From Lactobacillus sp. (lineage in GTDB: Bacteria > Bacillota > Bacilli > Lactobacillales > Lactobacillaceae): a stretch of 64,000 nt of DNA. The notes beneath the pieces are model-generated. The model ran no database searches and was not told the origin of the DNA. It saw only the letters and a program-made list of their open reading frames with translations. The position numbers were made by a program, and so were the translations under genes. The stretch covers positions 1 through 64,000 of the forward strand of contig JAKVKU010000005.1 in the NCBI GenBank assembly GCA_022484695.1, written 5' to 3'. Each line of letters opens with the position of its first letter. Position 1 is the first letter of the stretch. Shown piece by piece: positions 43,360 through 51,062 of this stretch.

Positions 43360-43466
43360 ATTATACTTGATTCAAAACCTTGAATAAACGCTAAGATAGC
43401 GATTGACGGCAGGTTAGAAAACCATTAAAATTATATCGTACAGTTACATGTACAGCCACGTGTAAC
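43360..43466. promoter_or_regulatory. Divergent promoter/operator region of the zinc-ribbon lipoprotein operon
   Basis: Rightward: TTGACG (43403-43408), a 17-bp spacer and TAAAAT (43426-43431). Leftward: a TATAAT on the minus strand (43365-43360). Palindromes: TTCAA-n4-TTGAA (43371-43384), CGCTA-aga-TAGCG (43389-43401), GTACA-n6-TGTAC (43438-43453) and GTTACA-n12-TGTAAC (43443-43466). The last two overlap each other at the expected rightward start site. Confidence 0.65.
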
Positions 43467-43482
43467 GGATTGGGGGCACATC

Positions 43483-43728
43483 ATGGCCAAATTTGTGGGG
43501 GATTTTAACTATCGTAAACTGAAACAACGCATGGCAGCTACCCACTTAAGCTTTGCCGAAATTGCACAGGAATCTGAAATTGACGTCAATATTTTACAAC
43601 GTATCTTGGACAATGAAGCTGAGTTTGACCAGGACCAAATTATCAGATTGGCCCGCCTATTGGGAATCGAGGATGGGGCGATAACACAGTACTTTTTTGA
43701 CCTGAAAGTTCGGAAAAATGAACAATAA
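43483..43728 (+). CDS. Small HTH (Cro/XRE-like) protein heading the operon
   Basis: The 81-residue protein is little more than a helix-turn-helix domain (LKQRMAATHLSFAEIAQES, then DVNILQRILDNE). TTGGGGG lies 8 nt before the ATG. It is divergent from the larger XRE gene and first in a co-directional series of twelve genes with no gap above 85 bp and no terminator until 51992. It may act as the Cro-like partner in control of the series. Confidence 0.8.
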   Translation: MAKFVGDFNYRKLKQRMAATHLSFAEIAQESEIDVNILQRILDNEAEFDQDQIIRLARLLGIEDGAITQYFFDLKVRKNEQ

Positions 43729-43812
43729 TTTTTTACAATAAATGCACATAAATTACTATCTTTTGATTTTTTGGGGTAATTTGACGTGCATTTCGAAAGT
43801 GGGGCTGGGGAA

Positions 43813-44148
43813 ATGGATCATCACGAAGATAATACACAACACACATCAACGCAAGCTGCGCAGCAACAAGCGCAGGTTGGCGTTGATGAGCAAGAAAAAG
43901 CACAGGTTGATGCTGAAGCACAAGAACGCGCCCAGGCTGTGGCGGCTAAGCGGGATAGGGATGCTAAAACGTTTTGGCTAATTTTTACGGGTGTTTATCT
44001 TTATTTAAGTTATTTGGGGTTAAACAAAACAATTCTCTATATGATCACTGCGATATTGGCGACACATTTAAATTTATTTAGATGGCGTTATATTTTCCTG
44101 TCGCTGTTCTTTTCAGCGATTGTATTAACTTTTTGGAACGTCTTTTAA
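43813..44148 (+). CDS. Coiled-coil membrane protein
   Basis: This unrecognised protein of about 111 residues has a charged Gln/Glu/Ala-rich N-terminal half (AQVGVDEQEKAQVDAEAQER) likely to form a coiled coil, and two to three hydrophobic helices in its C-terminal half (FWLIFTGVYLYLSYLGL onward). ATG 43813 follows AGTGGGG at 8 nt; an in-frame GTG at 43786 would add nine residues. Second gene of the operon. Confidence 0.65.
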   Translation: MDHHEDNTQHTSTQAAQQQAQVGVDEQEKAQVDAEAQERAQAVAAKRDRDAKTFWLIFTGVYLYLSYLGLNKTILYMITAILATHLNLFRWRYIFLSLFFSAIVLTFWNVF

Positions 44149-44188
44149 AAGGTCATCATTCGGATTTCTTTTGGAGGAGGCAGGCGTC

Positions 44189-44998
44189 ATAACAATTCAA
44201 AAAATAACCCAGGTCTGTCCGGTTTGTGGTGGGACTAATCCAACCCATGCTAAGTTCTGCAGTCACTGTGGGCATGCGTTTGGTAATAATGTTGCATCAT
44301 CACCGGGACAGCGTTTGATAAACCCGCAACCGGAAGCAATTTGTCCCCGTTGTGGCACGCCAAGGACAGCTAAGGCAAAGTTCTGCCATAAATGTGGTTA
44401 TCAGTTTCAAAAAACTTTGTCAAAAGCTAAACAGCAACGTCTAGATCGTGCCAAGGCTAATACAGCGCAGTTAAATATCATGAGCACCAGGGGTATGAAG
44501 TTGATGTTGTTAAATGTTGGGGTGATTGTAGGTATTGTCATACTGGTCATTGGCGTCGCCCATCATTATCAAAAATCAGCCAGCACCAGTGTGGCAAATT
44601 CACAAAGTACCACTGAGGCCAGCAGTTATAGTCGCTTTTCAAGAAACGATTCAAAAAATGCGGATGCAGTTATTGATGATATTGATGCCGATCGTAGTTT
44701 GGCTGCTGCTTTGGGGGATACAGATAGTAATGATACATATAATTACCATGTCACTTATGGGGATGAGGGGCTACTACTTAAATTTGGGGCAAATTCGGAC
44801 CTAATGTCTGAAATTATTGATTCAGATTATGGTGCCCATTGGAATAAGCTGGTCCATATTTTGACGCAGGATTCTGCTGTCATTCGCGAAGTTGGCGGGC
44901 ATTCTGTCATCAAGGTTGAAAATCCCCAAAATAGCACCAAGATATTGCTAGAGGTTAACGACGGAGCGGTCAGCTATAATGTCGCAACAGATAACTGA
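44189..44998 (+). CDS. Double zinc-ribbon membrane protein, copy 1
   Basis: Two cytoplasmic zinc ribbons (CPVCGGTNPTHAKFCSHCG and CPRCGTPRTAKAKFCHKCG) are followed by one membrane helix near residue 110 (LLNVGVIVGIVILVIGVA), a Ser/Thr linker and an acidic outer domain of about 110 residues ending NVATDN. The layout recalls TcaA-type envelope proteins. Its outer domain matches that of copy 2. Start is uncertain: the TTG at 44171 overlaps GGAGGAGG, while an in-frame ATA at 44189 lies 8 nt after it and gives the N-terminus expected from the paralogues. Confidence 0.8.
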   Translation: MTIQKITQVCPVCGGTNPTHAKFCSHCGHAFGNNVASSPGQRLINPQPEAICPRCGTPRTAKAKFCHKCGYQFQKTLSKAKQQRLDRAKANTAQLNIMSTRGMKLMLLNVGVIVGIVILVIGVAHHYQKSASTSVANSQSTTEASSYSRFSRNDSKNADAVIDDIDADRSLAAALGDTDSNDTYNYHVTYGDEGLLLKFGANSDLMSEIIDSDYGAHWNKLVHILTQDSAVIREVGGHSVIKVENPQNSTKILLEVNDGAVSYNVATDN

Positions 44999-45023
44999 AG
45001 TATGTTGAAATTGGGAGGAAACA

Positions 45024-45848
45024 ATGGCAAATAGTGAGGGAACTACCAAAATCTGTCCAATATGTGGCAGTGAGAACTTAGTCAGTGCTAAATTCTGTGG
45101 CAAGTGTGGTTATGCTTTTAGCAAAGCTTCTTTAACACCACCAGTTAATGAGACACCGCAGCCAGAAACCATTTGTCCTAAGTGTGGGACTAAGCGCATA
45201 GCTGGTTCTAAATTTTGTCAAAAATGCGGTTATCAATTTAAGGACCCGCTGCCGGTGCAACCACTGCGCAATCAGCAGCAAGGCCACCACAATCAAGGGC
45301 CAAAACCTAAAGCAGACGACGTGAATACAACCGGGCTTAAAATTGTATTCGGTATTGTTGGGGCAGTTGTCGTGCTGATGTTGGTGGTGGCTGGGGTTTA
45401 TCATAACCATCAAACCCAGGCAACAGACACGACGACAACCCAAAATAGCACGAACGATGACAGTAGTAGTGACAGTGATAATCGTTTCTATAAAAGTGCT
45501 AAGAAAAATGCTGATGTGGTGATTGACGATATTGATGATGCCGATGGCTTGGCAAATGCCATGGCTGATCCGGATAGTAGTGATGCGCATGCCTATCATG
45601 TCATTTATGATGATGATGGCTTGACTCTCAAATTTAATTCTAATTCCGACATGCTATCTGAGATTGCTGATGAAAACTACAGCGAAAATTGGAATCAGTT
45701 GGTGGATATTTTAAAACAAGATTCTGCGGATATCGACGCAGCCGGCGGTGCATCCCGTATTCTTGTGAAAAATCCTGATGATCCCAGTAGATATTTTTTG
45801 CAAATAGATGCCGGTAAGGTGAGATACAACATTGCCACAGATAATTAA
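45024..45848 (+). CDS. Double zinc-ribbon membrane protein, copy 2
   Basis: The 274-residue paralogue of copy 1 has CPICGSENLVSAKFCGKCG and CPKCGTKRIAGSKFCQKCG, a helix IVFGIVGAVVVLMLVVAGV, a Thr/Ser/Asp-rich linker and an acidic outer domain (NADVVIDDIDDADGLANAM, ending NIATDN) that aligns with copy 1 along its length. GGGAGG precedes the ATG, 25 nt after copy 1. Eight cysteines in two CxxC pairs each suggest two zinc ions. Function unknown. Confidence 0.85.
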   Translation: MANSEGTTKICPICGSENLVSAKFCGKCGYAFSKASLTPPVNETPQPETICPKCGTKRIAGSKFCQKCGYQFKDPLPVQPLRNQQQGHHNQGPKPKADDVNTTGLKIVFGIVGAVVVLMLVVAGVYHNHQTQATDTTTTQNSTNDDSSSDSDNRFYKSAKKNADVVIDDIDDADGLANAMADPDSSDAHAYHVIYDDDGLTLKFNSNSDMLSEIADENYSENWNQLVDILKQDSADIDAAGGASRILVKNPDDPSRYFLQIDAGKVRYNIATDN

Positions 45849-45869
45849 TCAAGTTGGGTCGGGAAGTAA

Positions 45870-46622
45870 ATGGGAGATATATCAACAACAAAAATCTGCC
45901 CGATTTGTGGCAGTGTCAGTCAAATCAGTGCTAAGTTTTGTACCAAATGTGGTTATGCCTTCAGCCAAGCGTCGTTAAAACCACAACCGGATGTTGCCAC
46001 ACCTAAACCAGAAACGGTTTGTCCAAAGTGTGGGACAATTCGGCCACCAGGTGCGAAGTTCTGTGTCACCTGTGGCTACCAATTTAAGCAGCCCTTACCG
46101 GTTGTGAGTCAACAAGCGCCATCAACTGCGGATAGTAATTTTCAAGACACCAAGCAAGTACCAGCACAATCACTCGCAGCCAAAGCTGAAGATATGAAGG
46201 ATATTCGGCGGTTGTTTATTTTGATTGGTGTAATTGTGGTCATATTCATTTTAGTGGTGGTGGGGACCCAGGCCAGAGAAGCTAGGGGATTGCGGACGGC
46301 TGATGAAGTGATGAATTATATCAACGGTTCCCAAACAGCTCGGACCAAAATGCTACATACTGCCACTGATGAGTTGGATGACAACAACCCTGAAAATATC
46401 TATCTAGTAAAAAATACGCAAACGAATAGTTTTGTTTTTAAATATAACGGTCGCGATGTGTATTTGGTGCGGATGGTCACAAAATTTTATGCGGATGGCC
46501 GTTATCGCTATGTTAATTTAGCCATTGGCGTTGATAAGGACAATGGCAATTATTATCTTGCCGAACCACCGGCGTCATATGATGACAGTGCTGGGAAAGT
46601 GGCTGGCAAGTATATTATTTAG
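45870..46622 (+). CDS. Double zinc-ribbon membrane protein, copy 3 with a different outer domain
   Basis: The 250-residue protein shares the double zinc ribbon (CPICGSVSQISAKFCTKCG; CPKCGTIRPPGAKFCVTCG) and helix (LFILIGVIVVIFILVVVGT) with copies 1 and 2. Its outer domain is unrelated: it begins RTADEVMNYINGSQTARTK and contains TNSFVFKYNGRDVYLVRMV. The inner sensor part is thus conserved and the outer part replaced. GGGAAG precedes the ATG, 21 nt after copy 2. Confidence 0.83.
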   Translation: MGDISTTKICPICGSVSQISAKFCTKCGYAFSQASLKPQPDVATPKPETVCPKCGTIRPPGAKFCVTCGYQFKQPLPVVSQQAPSTADSNFQDTKQVPAQSLAAKAEDMKDIRRLFILIGVIVVIFILVVVGTQAREARGLRTADEVMNYINGSQTARTKMLHTATDELDDNNPENIYLVKNTQTNSFVFKYNGRDVYLVRMVTKFYADGRYRYVNLAIGVDKDNGNYYLAEPPASYDDSAGKVAGKYII

Positions 46623-46694
46623 CAGAACTAGGCTAATTTTCGTGGAATTGGATATAACTTAAGTATCATTAAATTTTATTTTGGAGGTATTAAA

Positions 46695-47318
46695 ATGAAA
46701 CGTAAACGATCATTGCTACTTTTAATGGGGTTAGTGCTTGCTGGCACCTTAGCAATCAACACAGCAGGTATTGTCCAAGCGGCACTTACTCCTGAAGAAA
46801 CACAGTATTCTCAATACAACCATATTGACAATCCAGACTTAGAAACCGAGAATCCTGGCATCGTTCGGGCGTGGGAATTTCCGCAAGTAGATACATATTA
46901 TGCGTTAGCTTCAAATGTAACGGTCACTGGACCCTTTGGCGGGAATTTATTCAATGGTAATGACAATAACAAAACTTATAATCGGGTCCTACCAAAGGGC
47001 TCAGTATGGCAGGCTTTTGGGGTCACCCATCGCGGGGATGGTTATTACTACGATCTTGGTGGAAATCAGTGGCTAGAAGCCAAGCAAGCTAAACTAGCGG
47101 TTGTGACTTTAAATGATGCTTATTTGAATGTTATCATTTCTCAAAATCTGGCCAATGCCCATGTTCATCTATTGGCGTTGAATGGGGGTTGGATTTGGAA
47201 TGGTTATTGGGGCAATCAGTATGTTGAAATTGGGCAATATCATACCTATGGGTTTGGTATCCGGGAGACTTTTTACGTGGTCTATCCAGATGGCAGCACG
47301 TATAACGTTGGCCAATAA
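46695..47318 (+). CDS. Secreted protein with SH3-like or cell-wall-binding repeats
   Basis: The 207-residue protein has a clear signal peptide (KRKRSLLLLMGLVLAGTLA, cleavage after IVQA). The mature part is rich in Tyr, Trp, Gly and Asn, with VLPKGSVWQAFGVTHRGDG and YYYDLGGNQWLEAKQAKL, which resembles bacterial SH3-like or SLAP wall-binding modules. No catalytic motif or membrane anchor is visible. TTGGAGG precedes the ATG. It sits between the two zinc-ribbon families and is the only unanchored exported protein in the operon. Confidence 0.72.
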   Translation: MKRKRSLLLLMGLVLAGTLAINTAGIVQAALTPEETQYSQYNHIDNPDLETENPGIVRAWEFPQVDTYYALASNVTVTGPFGGNLFNGNDNNKTYNRVLPKGSVWQAFGVTHRGDGYYYDLGGNQWLEAKQAKLAVVTLNDAYLNVIISQNLANAHVHLLALNGGWIWNGYWGNQYVEIGQYHTYGFGIRETFYVVYPDGSTYNVGQ

Positions 47319-47364
47319 GCAATTAATGAATCAATAAAAATAAGTTATTTGGGGAGATCTTAAA

Positions 47365-48021
47365 ATGAAATTTTGTCAAAATTGTGGGAAACAAGTGCTA
47401 GACACTGCCAAGTTCTGTCCTTATTGTGGGGCTAAAATTGCTGAGGCAACTGCCAGTGGGCATGTGGTAACAGACCCTGTTGAACCGAAGACATCAGTGG
47501 GAGCGACAGATAAATTTATTCAACAACCAGAAGTACCTGATAACAATTCGAGTCAAGCTGAAAGTAATACCAATAATTGGCAAGACGGTGGTAAGCAGCA
47601 AAGCTTTGAGACAGGTCAAAATGACTATGCAAATACTTCCACGCAGGGGCAGACCGTTTATTTGAACCAAGCTCAGCTTGGTTTTTTTGGAAGCGTGGGT
47701 TATGCCTTCAAATATGGTTTTAAATTTACCAGTGGTCCCGCTGAGAGTCGTAAGTCGGTATTTTGGTGGTTACAGTTGTTTGAAGCTCTTGTTGGGCTGG
47801 TATTTCTCGCCTTATTTCTTGTTCAACCGTTTCTAGCCTTTGTACTGTCTAGATTGTTCGGCTTAGTGATGCTATTACCCACCATTAGTGCCATTATGCG
47901 CCGATTGAAGTACTTGGGGAAAAATCCATATTTAGCCTGGTTAATGCTAGTATTAGTCGCCAATATTGTGGTTATTGTTTGGATGCTGGAAAGTCGCGTT
48001 GAACCAGTCGATTACCAGTGA
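47365..48021 (+). CDS. Zinc-ribbon DUF805 membrane protein, copy 1
   Basis: The 218-residue protein starts directly with a zinc ribbon (FCQNCGKQVLDTAKFCPYCG), then a Gln/Asn-rich linker of about 80 residues, then a DUF805-type membrane domain: GPAESRKSVFWWLQLF, about four helices and LLPTISAIMRRLKYLGKNPY. The family is unrelated to the first zinc-ribbon trio except for the ribbon. GGGGAG precedes the ATG. Two further copies follow. Confidence 0.85.
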   Translation: MKFCQNCGKQVLDTAKFCPYCGAKIAEATASGHVVTDPVEPKTSVGATDKFIQQPEVPDNNSSQAESNTNNWQDGGKQQSFETGQNDYANTSTQGQTVYLNQAQLGFFGSVGYAFKYGFKFTSGPAESRKSVFWWLQLFEALVGLVFLALFLVQPFLAFVLSRLFGLVMLLPTISAIMRRLKYLGKNPYLAWLMLVLVANIVVIVWMLESRVEPVDYQ

Positions 48022-48039
48022 TGGGTCGGTGAAAGGCTA

Positions 48040-48594
48040 ATGAAATTTTGTCAGAATTGTGGTAAACAGTTATTTGATACAGCTAAGTTTTGTCCATACT
48101 GTGGTGTAGAGATCACTGCTGCAACTAATTCAGATAGGGACATCGCATCAAGGGATAGATTTGAGAATGCCGACTACCAGTCAGCAGGTCAACCAAAGAT
48201 AGTCTATCTGAATCAAGTCCAATTAGGTTTTTTGGGCAGTATAGGTTACGCATTTAAGCATACTTTTGAATTCACCAGAGGACCGGCTGAAAGTCGTAAG
48301 TCGGTCTATTGGTGGTTAACTTTGGCGAATACAATAATCGACTTTTTCATTTTTATTATTTACTGTATTGACTCTTTAGCTGGTGGTTTGATCTTTGTCA
48401 TGCTAGGATTAATTATGGTATTACCAAATATCAGTACCATTATGCGCCGCTTAAAGTTCTTGGGTTATAGTCCTTATATGGTCTGGATTAGTTTGCTACC
48501 GTCTGGCAGTTTCTTAATGTTGATTTTTATGTTGCAAAGTAATCCTAGGCGTACTTTCTATTATAATAGGGCTAGTACCTATGAAAGAAATTAA
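48040..48594 (+). CDS. Zinc-ribbon DUF805 membrane protein, copy 2
   Basis: The 184-residue paralogue has the same ribbon (FCQNCGKQLFDTAKFCPYCG), a shorter linker of about 40 residues, and the DUF805 domain (GPAESRKSVYWWLTLA, LPNISTIMRRLKFLGYSPY). GAAAGG precedes the ATG, 18 nt after copy 1. Copy 3 begins one base after its stop codon. Confidence 0.85.
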   Translation: MKFCQNCGKQLFDTAKFCPYCGVEITAATNSDRDIASRDRFENADYQSAGQPKIVYLNQVQLGFLGSIGYAFKHTFEFTRGPAESRKSVYWWLTLANTIIDFFIFIIYCIDSLAGGLIFVMLGLIMVLPNISTIMRRLKFLGYSPYMVWISLLPSGSFLMLIFMLQSNPRRTFYYNRASTYERN

Positions 48595-48595
48595 T

Positions 48596-49099
48596 ATGAA
48601 GTATTGTCAGAATTGCGGCAAGCAGATTCCCTGGGCTGCTGAATTTTGCCCTTACTGTGGGGTAAAGGTCAAAGGCGTTTTAGCAGAACCTGGCCATAAG
48701 GACTCAATTCAAAATCAGGCTTGGGAGGAATCAAACGAATCAGCGAGGCAACAAAAGATCTACCAAGGCACACAACCGCAGCTGAATATTTATGATAGTC
48801 TAGCCTATGTCTTCAAACACACTTTTGAGTTTACCAATGGACCAGCAGAAAGCAGACGGGCTGTTTATTGGTGGTTTGTCCTAGCTGTTTCAATTCTTTT
48901 TAAAATTTGTTATCGAATCTCACCAACTCTAGGGGGAATGCTGGGTGTAGTTGTATGCCTGCCAAATATAAGTGCCATTATGCGGCGGTTAAAGTATTTA
49001 AATATTGAACCATATTTGGCTTGGCTGGCTTATGTGCCAATCATTAATTTAATTGTCTTAGTTTGGATGATTCGAGCTAAACCTGAAGCGGTATCGTAA
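48596..49099 (+). CDS. Zinc-ribbon DUF805 membrane protein, copy 3
   Basis: The 167-residue paralogue begins MKYCQNCGKQIPWAAEFCPY and keeps the DUF805 domain (GPAESRRAVYWWFVLA, LPNISAIMRRLKYLNIEPY). ATG 48596 is preferred over an in-frame ATG at 48581, because the paralogues start exactly at this residue. It has no strong ribosome binding site of its own and lies one base after copy 2, so translation is probably coupled. Confidence 0.83.
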   Translation: MKYCQNCGKQIPWAAEFCPYCGVKVKGVLAEPGHKDSIQNQAWEESNESARQQKIYQGTQPQLNIYDSLAYVFKHTFEFTNGPAESRRAVYWWFVLAVSILFKICYRISPTLGGMLGVVVCLPNISAIMRRLKYLNIEPYLAWLAYVPIINLIVLVWMIRAKPEAVS

Positions 49100-49113
49100 A
49101 TAAGGAGGATAGA

Positions 49114-50019
49114 ATGAAAAAATATTGGGGGCTACTTGCTGTTAGTTTAGTGTTGTCACTGACGGCTTGTGGTAATAAAAATGATAGTTCCAGCACCACT
49201 GCATCTAGTAAGTCCACTGTTTCTAGTGCCATCAAAACAGTGGCTTATTCAGATTTATCCAAGAAGCAACAAGCAAGCATTTTCTTTCAATTTAAAGCCT
49301 TACAAGATATTGCCAGCGGGGACGGCAATCATAATACGCCAGCACCTTTCATGGTGGATATGACGGTGAAAAATAACAGTAAGCAAAGCGTGACTTTTGA
49401 TCAGTCTAAGTTTTTGATGTTTGATGAAAATGGGGATGCACCCACGGTTAAGTCTTCAAAATCAGGGATGATGACTTTAAAGCCGGGGGCACAGCAAAAG
49501 ATACATTCAATTTTCACAAATGTTCAAAGTCAAACGCTGGTTGGTCGCGGGGCATTTTACTACATAAATACTGATTTCAAATTGGCTTATTATCTAAATG
49601 CCAACAAGGGTGTGGATTCTAATAATTTGAAATCTGGTGAAGCTAAGGATTTAAATGATACACCAGCGCATCCCCAACAAAGTGCAGCTAGTTCTAGTGA
49701 AACTGACCAAACTGAAACACAAGACAATACGACAGAGACTCAAACTAATACTTCTGTTGCGACTAATCAGACTGACAATAATCATGAGTTACATGTGGTT
49801 AACAATCCAGATGAAGCTATGGCAAGATTAAAGCGAAGTTTTGAACAAAACGGCGGTAATTCTAGTTTAATTAATGAACTTAAGGTTGTTCAGTATATTC
49901 CTTCCACAGGTAATTATGTAATAGATTATGCAGACGGTCCTCTAGGTAAGCCTTGGTACGTGCGAGACGATGGGATGGTTAAATACCCAGGAGACCCTGG
50001 ATTTATCAGCGTAAATTAG
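49114..50019 (+). CDS. Lipoprotein with Ig-like constant domain, copy 1
   Basis: The 301-residue lipoprotein has a signal peptide ending in the lipobox SLTAC (Cys19). A constant domain of about 160 residues follows (VAYSDLSKKQQASIFFQFK; FMVDMTVKNNSKQSVTFD; LKPGAQQKIHSIF), whose pattern recalls DUF4352/DUF5067 Ig-like domains. Then come a Ser/Thr/Gln linker and a C-terminal module (NPDEAMARLKRSFEQNGG to VRDDGMVKYPGDPGF) with a PepSY-like feel. AAGGAGG precedes the ATG. Confidence 0.83.
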   Translation: MKKYWGLLAVSLVLSLTACGNKNDSSSTTASSKSTVSSAIKTVAYSDLSKKQQASIFFQFKALQDIASGDGNHNTPAPFMVDMTVKNNSKQSVTFDQSKFLMFDENGDAPTVKSSKSGMMTLKPGAQQKIHSIFTNVQSQTLVGRGAFYYINTDFKLAYYLNANKGVDSNNLKSGEAKDLNDTPAHPQQSAASSSETDQTETQDNTTETQTNTSVATNQTDNNHELHVVNNPDEAMARLKRSFEQNGGNSSLINELKVVQYIPSTGNYVIDYADGPLGKPWYVRDDGMVKYPGDPGFISVN

Positions 50020-50028
50020 GAGGAAATC

Positions 50029-51009
50029 ATGAAAAAAATAGTTACCCTTTTGGTTATTTGTCTAAGTCTACCTTTAACAGCATGTCAGCAAAACGCCAAA
50101 TCTAATCCGGCCAGTTCAACGGCAAGCAGTAAATCAATGCGTGCCAGTTCAGTAGCAACTGTGGCCTACTCAGATTTATCGGCAGCACAACGGGCCAATG
50201 TTGTCTTCACATTTAAACCTATTTATGATATTGCCAGTGGGGATGGCTCTGGTAATACACCGGCACCATTTATCATTGATGCGACCATTAAAAATAATAC
50301 TAAGCAGATTATCACATTTGATAAGTCTAAATTTTTGATGTTTGATGAACTTGGGAAAAATCCGACGATTAAATCTGCACAATCCGGTTTGCTTAAATTG
50401 AAACCCGGAGAAACTAATAAGATTCATTCCCTTTATCAAAATGTTGGGAGTCAAGTATTTTTAGGTACTGGGGCATTTTATTATCTAAATACAGACTACA
50501 AATTGGCCTATTTTTATAATGCGCCCAAAGATAAAAAGGGTGTAACCTCTGACAATCTAAAAACTGGGGAAGCTAAGGATTTCAATGAACAACAAGCCAG
50601 CAATGTTAAGCAGGCACAAAGCAGTTCAGCTACAGAGAATAACGACCAAGCAGCGGCTACATCTTCTGACATCGCGGCTGACGATCAGCAACAGGCTACG
50701 TCTGGTAACTCAAACGTTAATGTTAATAATCTAACCACGCAGCAGGTCAAAGATTGGGTATTTCTACATGTGTTGCCAAGTTATACGACGTTTCATGTGA
50801 CTGAGTCTGACTTTTTCTTTGAAACACACTTTGATGATGAAGGGCTCTTAAACATTGATGTTCGTGAAAATCACAATAGTCCCACTATGAGAGCTCAAGG
50901 CGCTGATCCTAAAGTAACACCGCGGATAGCTGCTTTTAAAATAACCCGAGATGGACAGCTTTATGACACGATTCGCAATCAAGTTGTCGCCACTTCATAT
51001 GGCCAATAG
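50029..51009 (+). CDS. Lipoprotein with Ig-like constant domain, copy 2
   Basis: The 326-residue paralogue has lipobox PLTAC (Cys19) and the same constant domain (VAYSDLSAAQRANVVFTFK; FIIDATIKNNTKQIITFD; LKPGETNKIHSLY). After a Ser/Ala/Gln linker, its C-terminal module is different (LTTQQVKDWVFLHVLPSY to GDPKV-type end; FFETHFDDEGLLNIDVREN). AGGAGG precedes the ATG, 9 nt after copy 1. Confidence 0.83.
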   Translation: MKKIVTLLVICLSLPLTACQQNAKSNPASSTASSKSMRASSVATVAYSDLSAAQRANVVFTFKPIYDIASGDGSGNTPAPFIIDATIKNNTKQIITFDKSKFLMFDELGKNPTIKSAQSGLLKLKPGETNKIHSLYQNVGSQVFLGTGAFYYLNTDYKLAYFYNAPKDKKGVTSDNLKTGEAKDFNEQQASNVKQAQSSSATENNDQAAATSSDIAADDQQQATSGNSNVNVNNLTTQQVKDWVFLHVLPSYTTFHVTESDFFFETHFDDEGLLNIDVRENHNSPTMRAQGADPKVTPRIAAFKITRDGQLYDTIRNQVVATSYGQ

Positions 51010-51062
51010 ATGGCCAGGGCCTGAGTTTGAGCACTATTAAATCAAGAAAGTGACGGTGTGAA

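Noticed and set aside
43021-43728. Prophage immunity region
   Set aside because: The divergent HTH pair is phage-like, but no integrase, replication, structural or lysis gene is present nearby.
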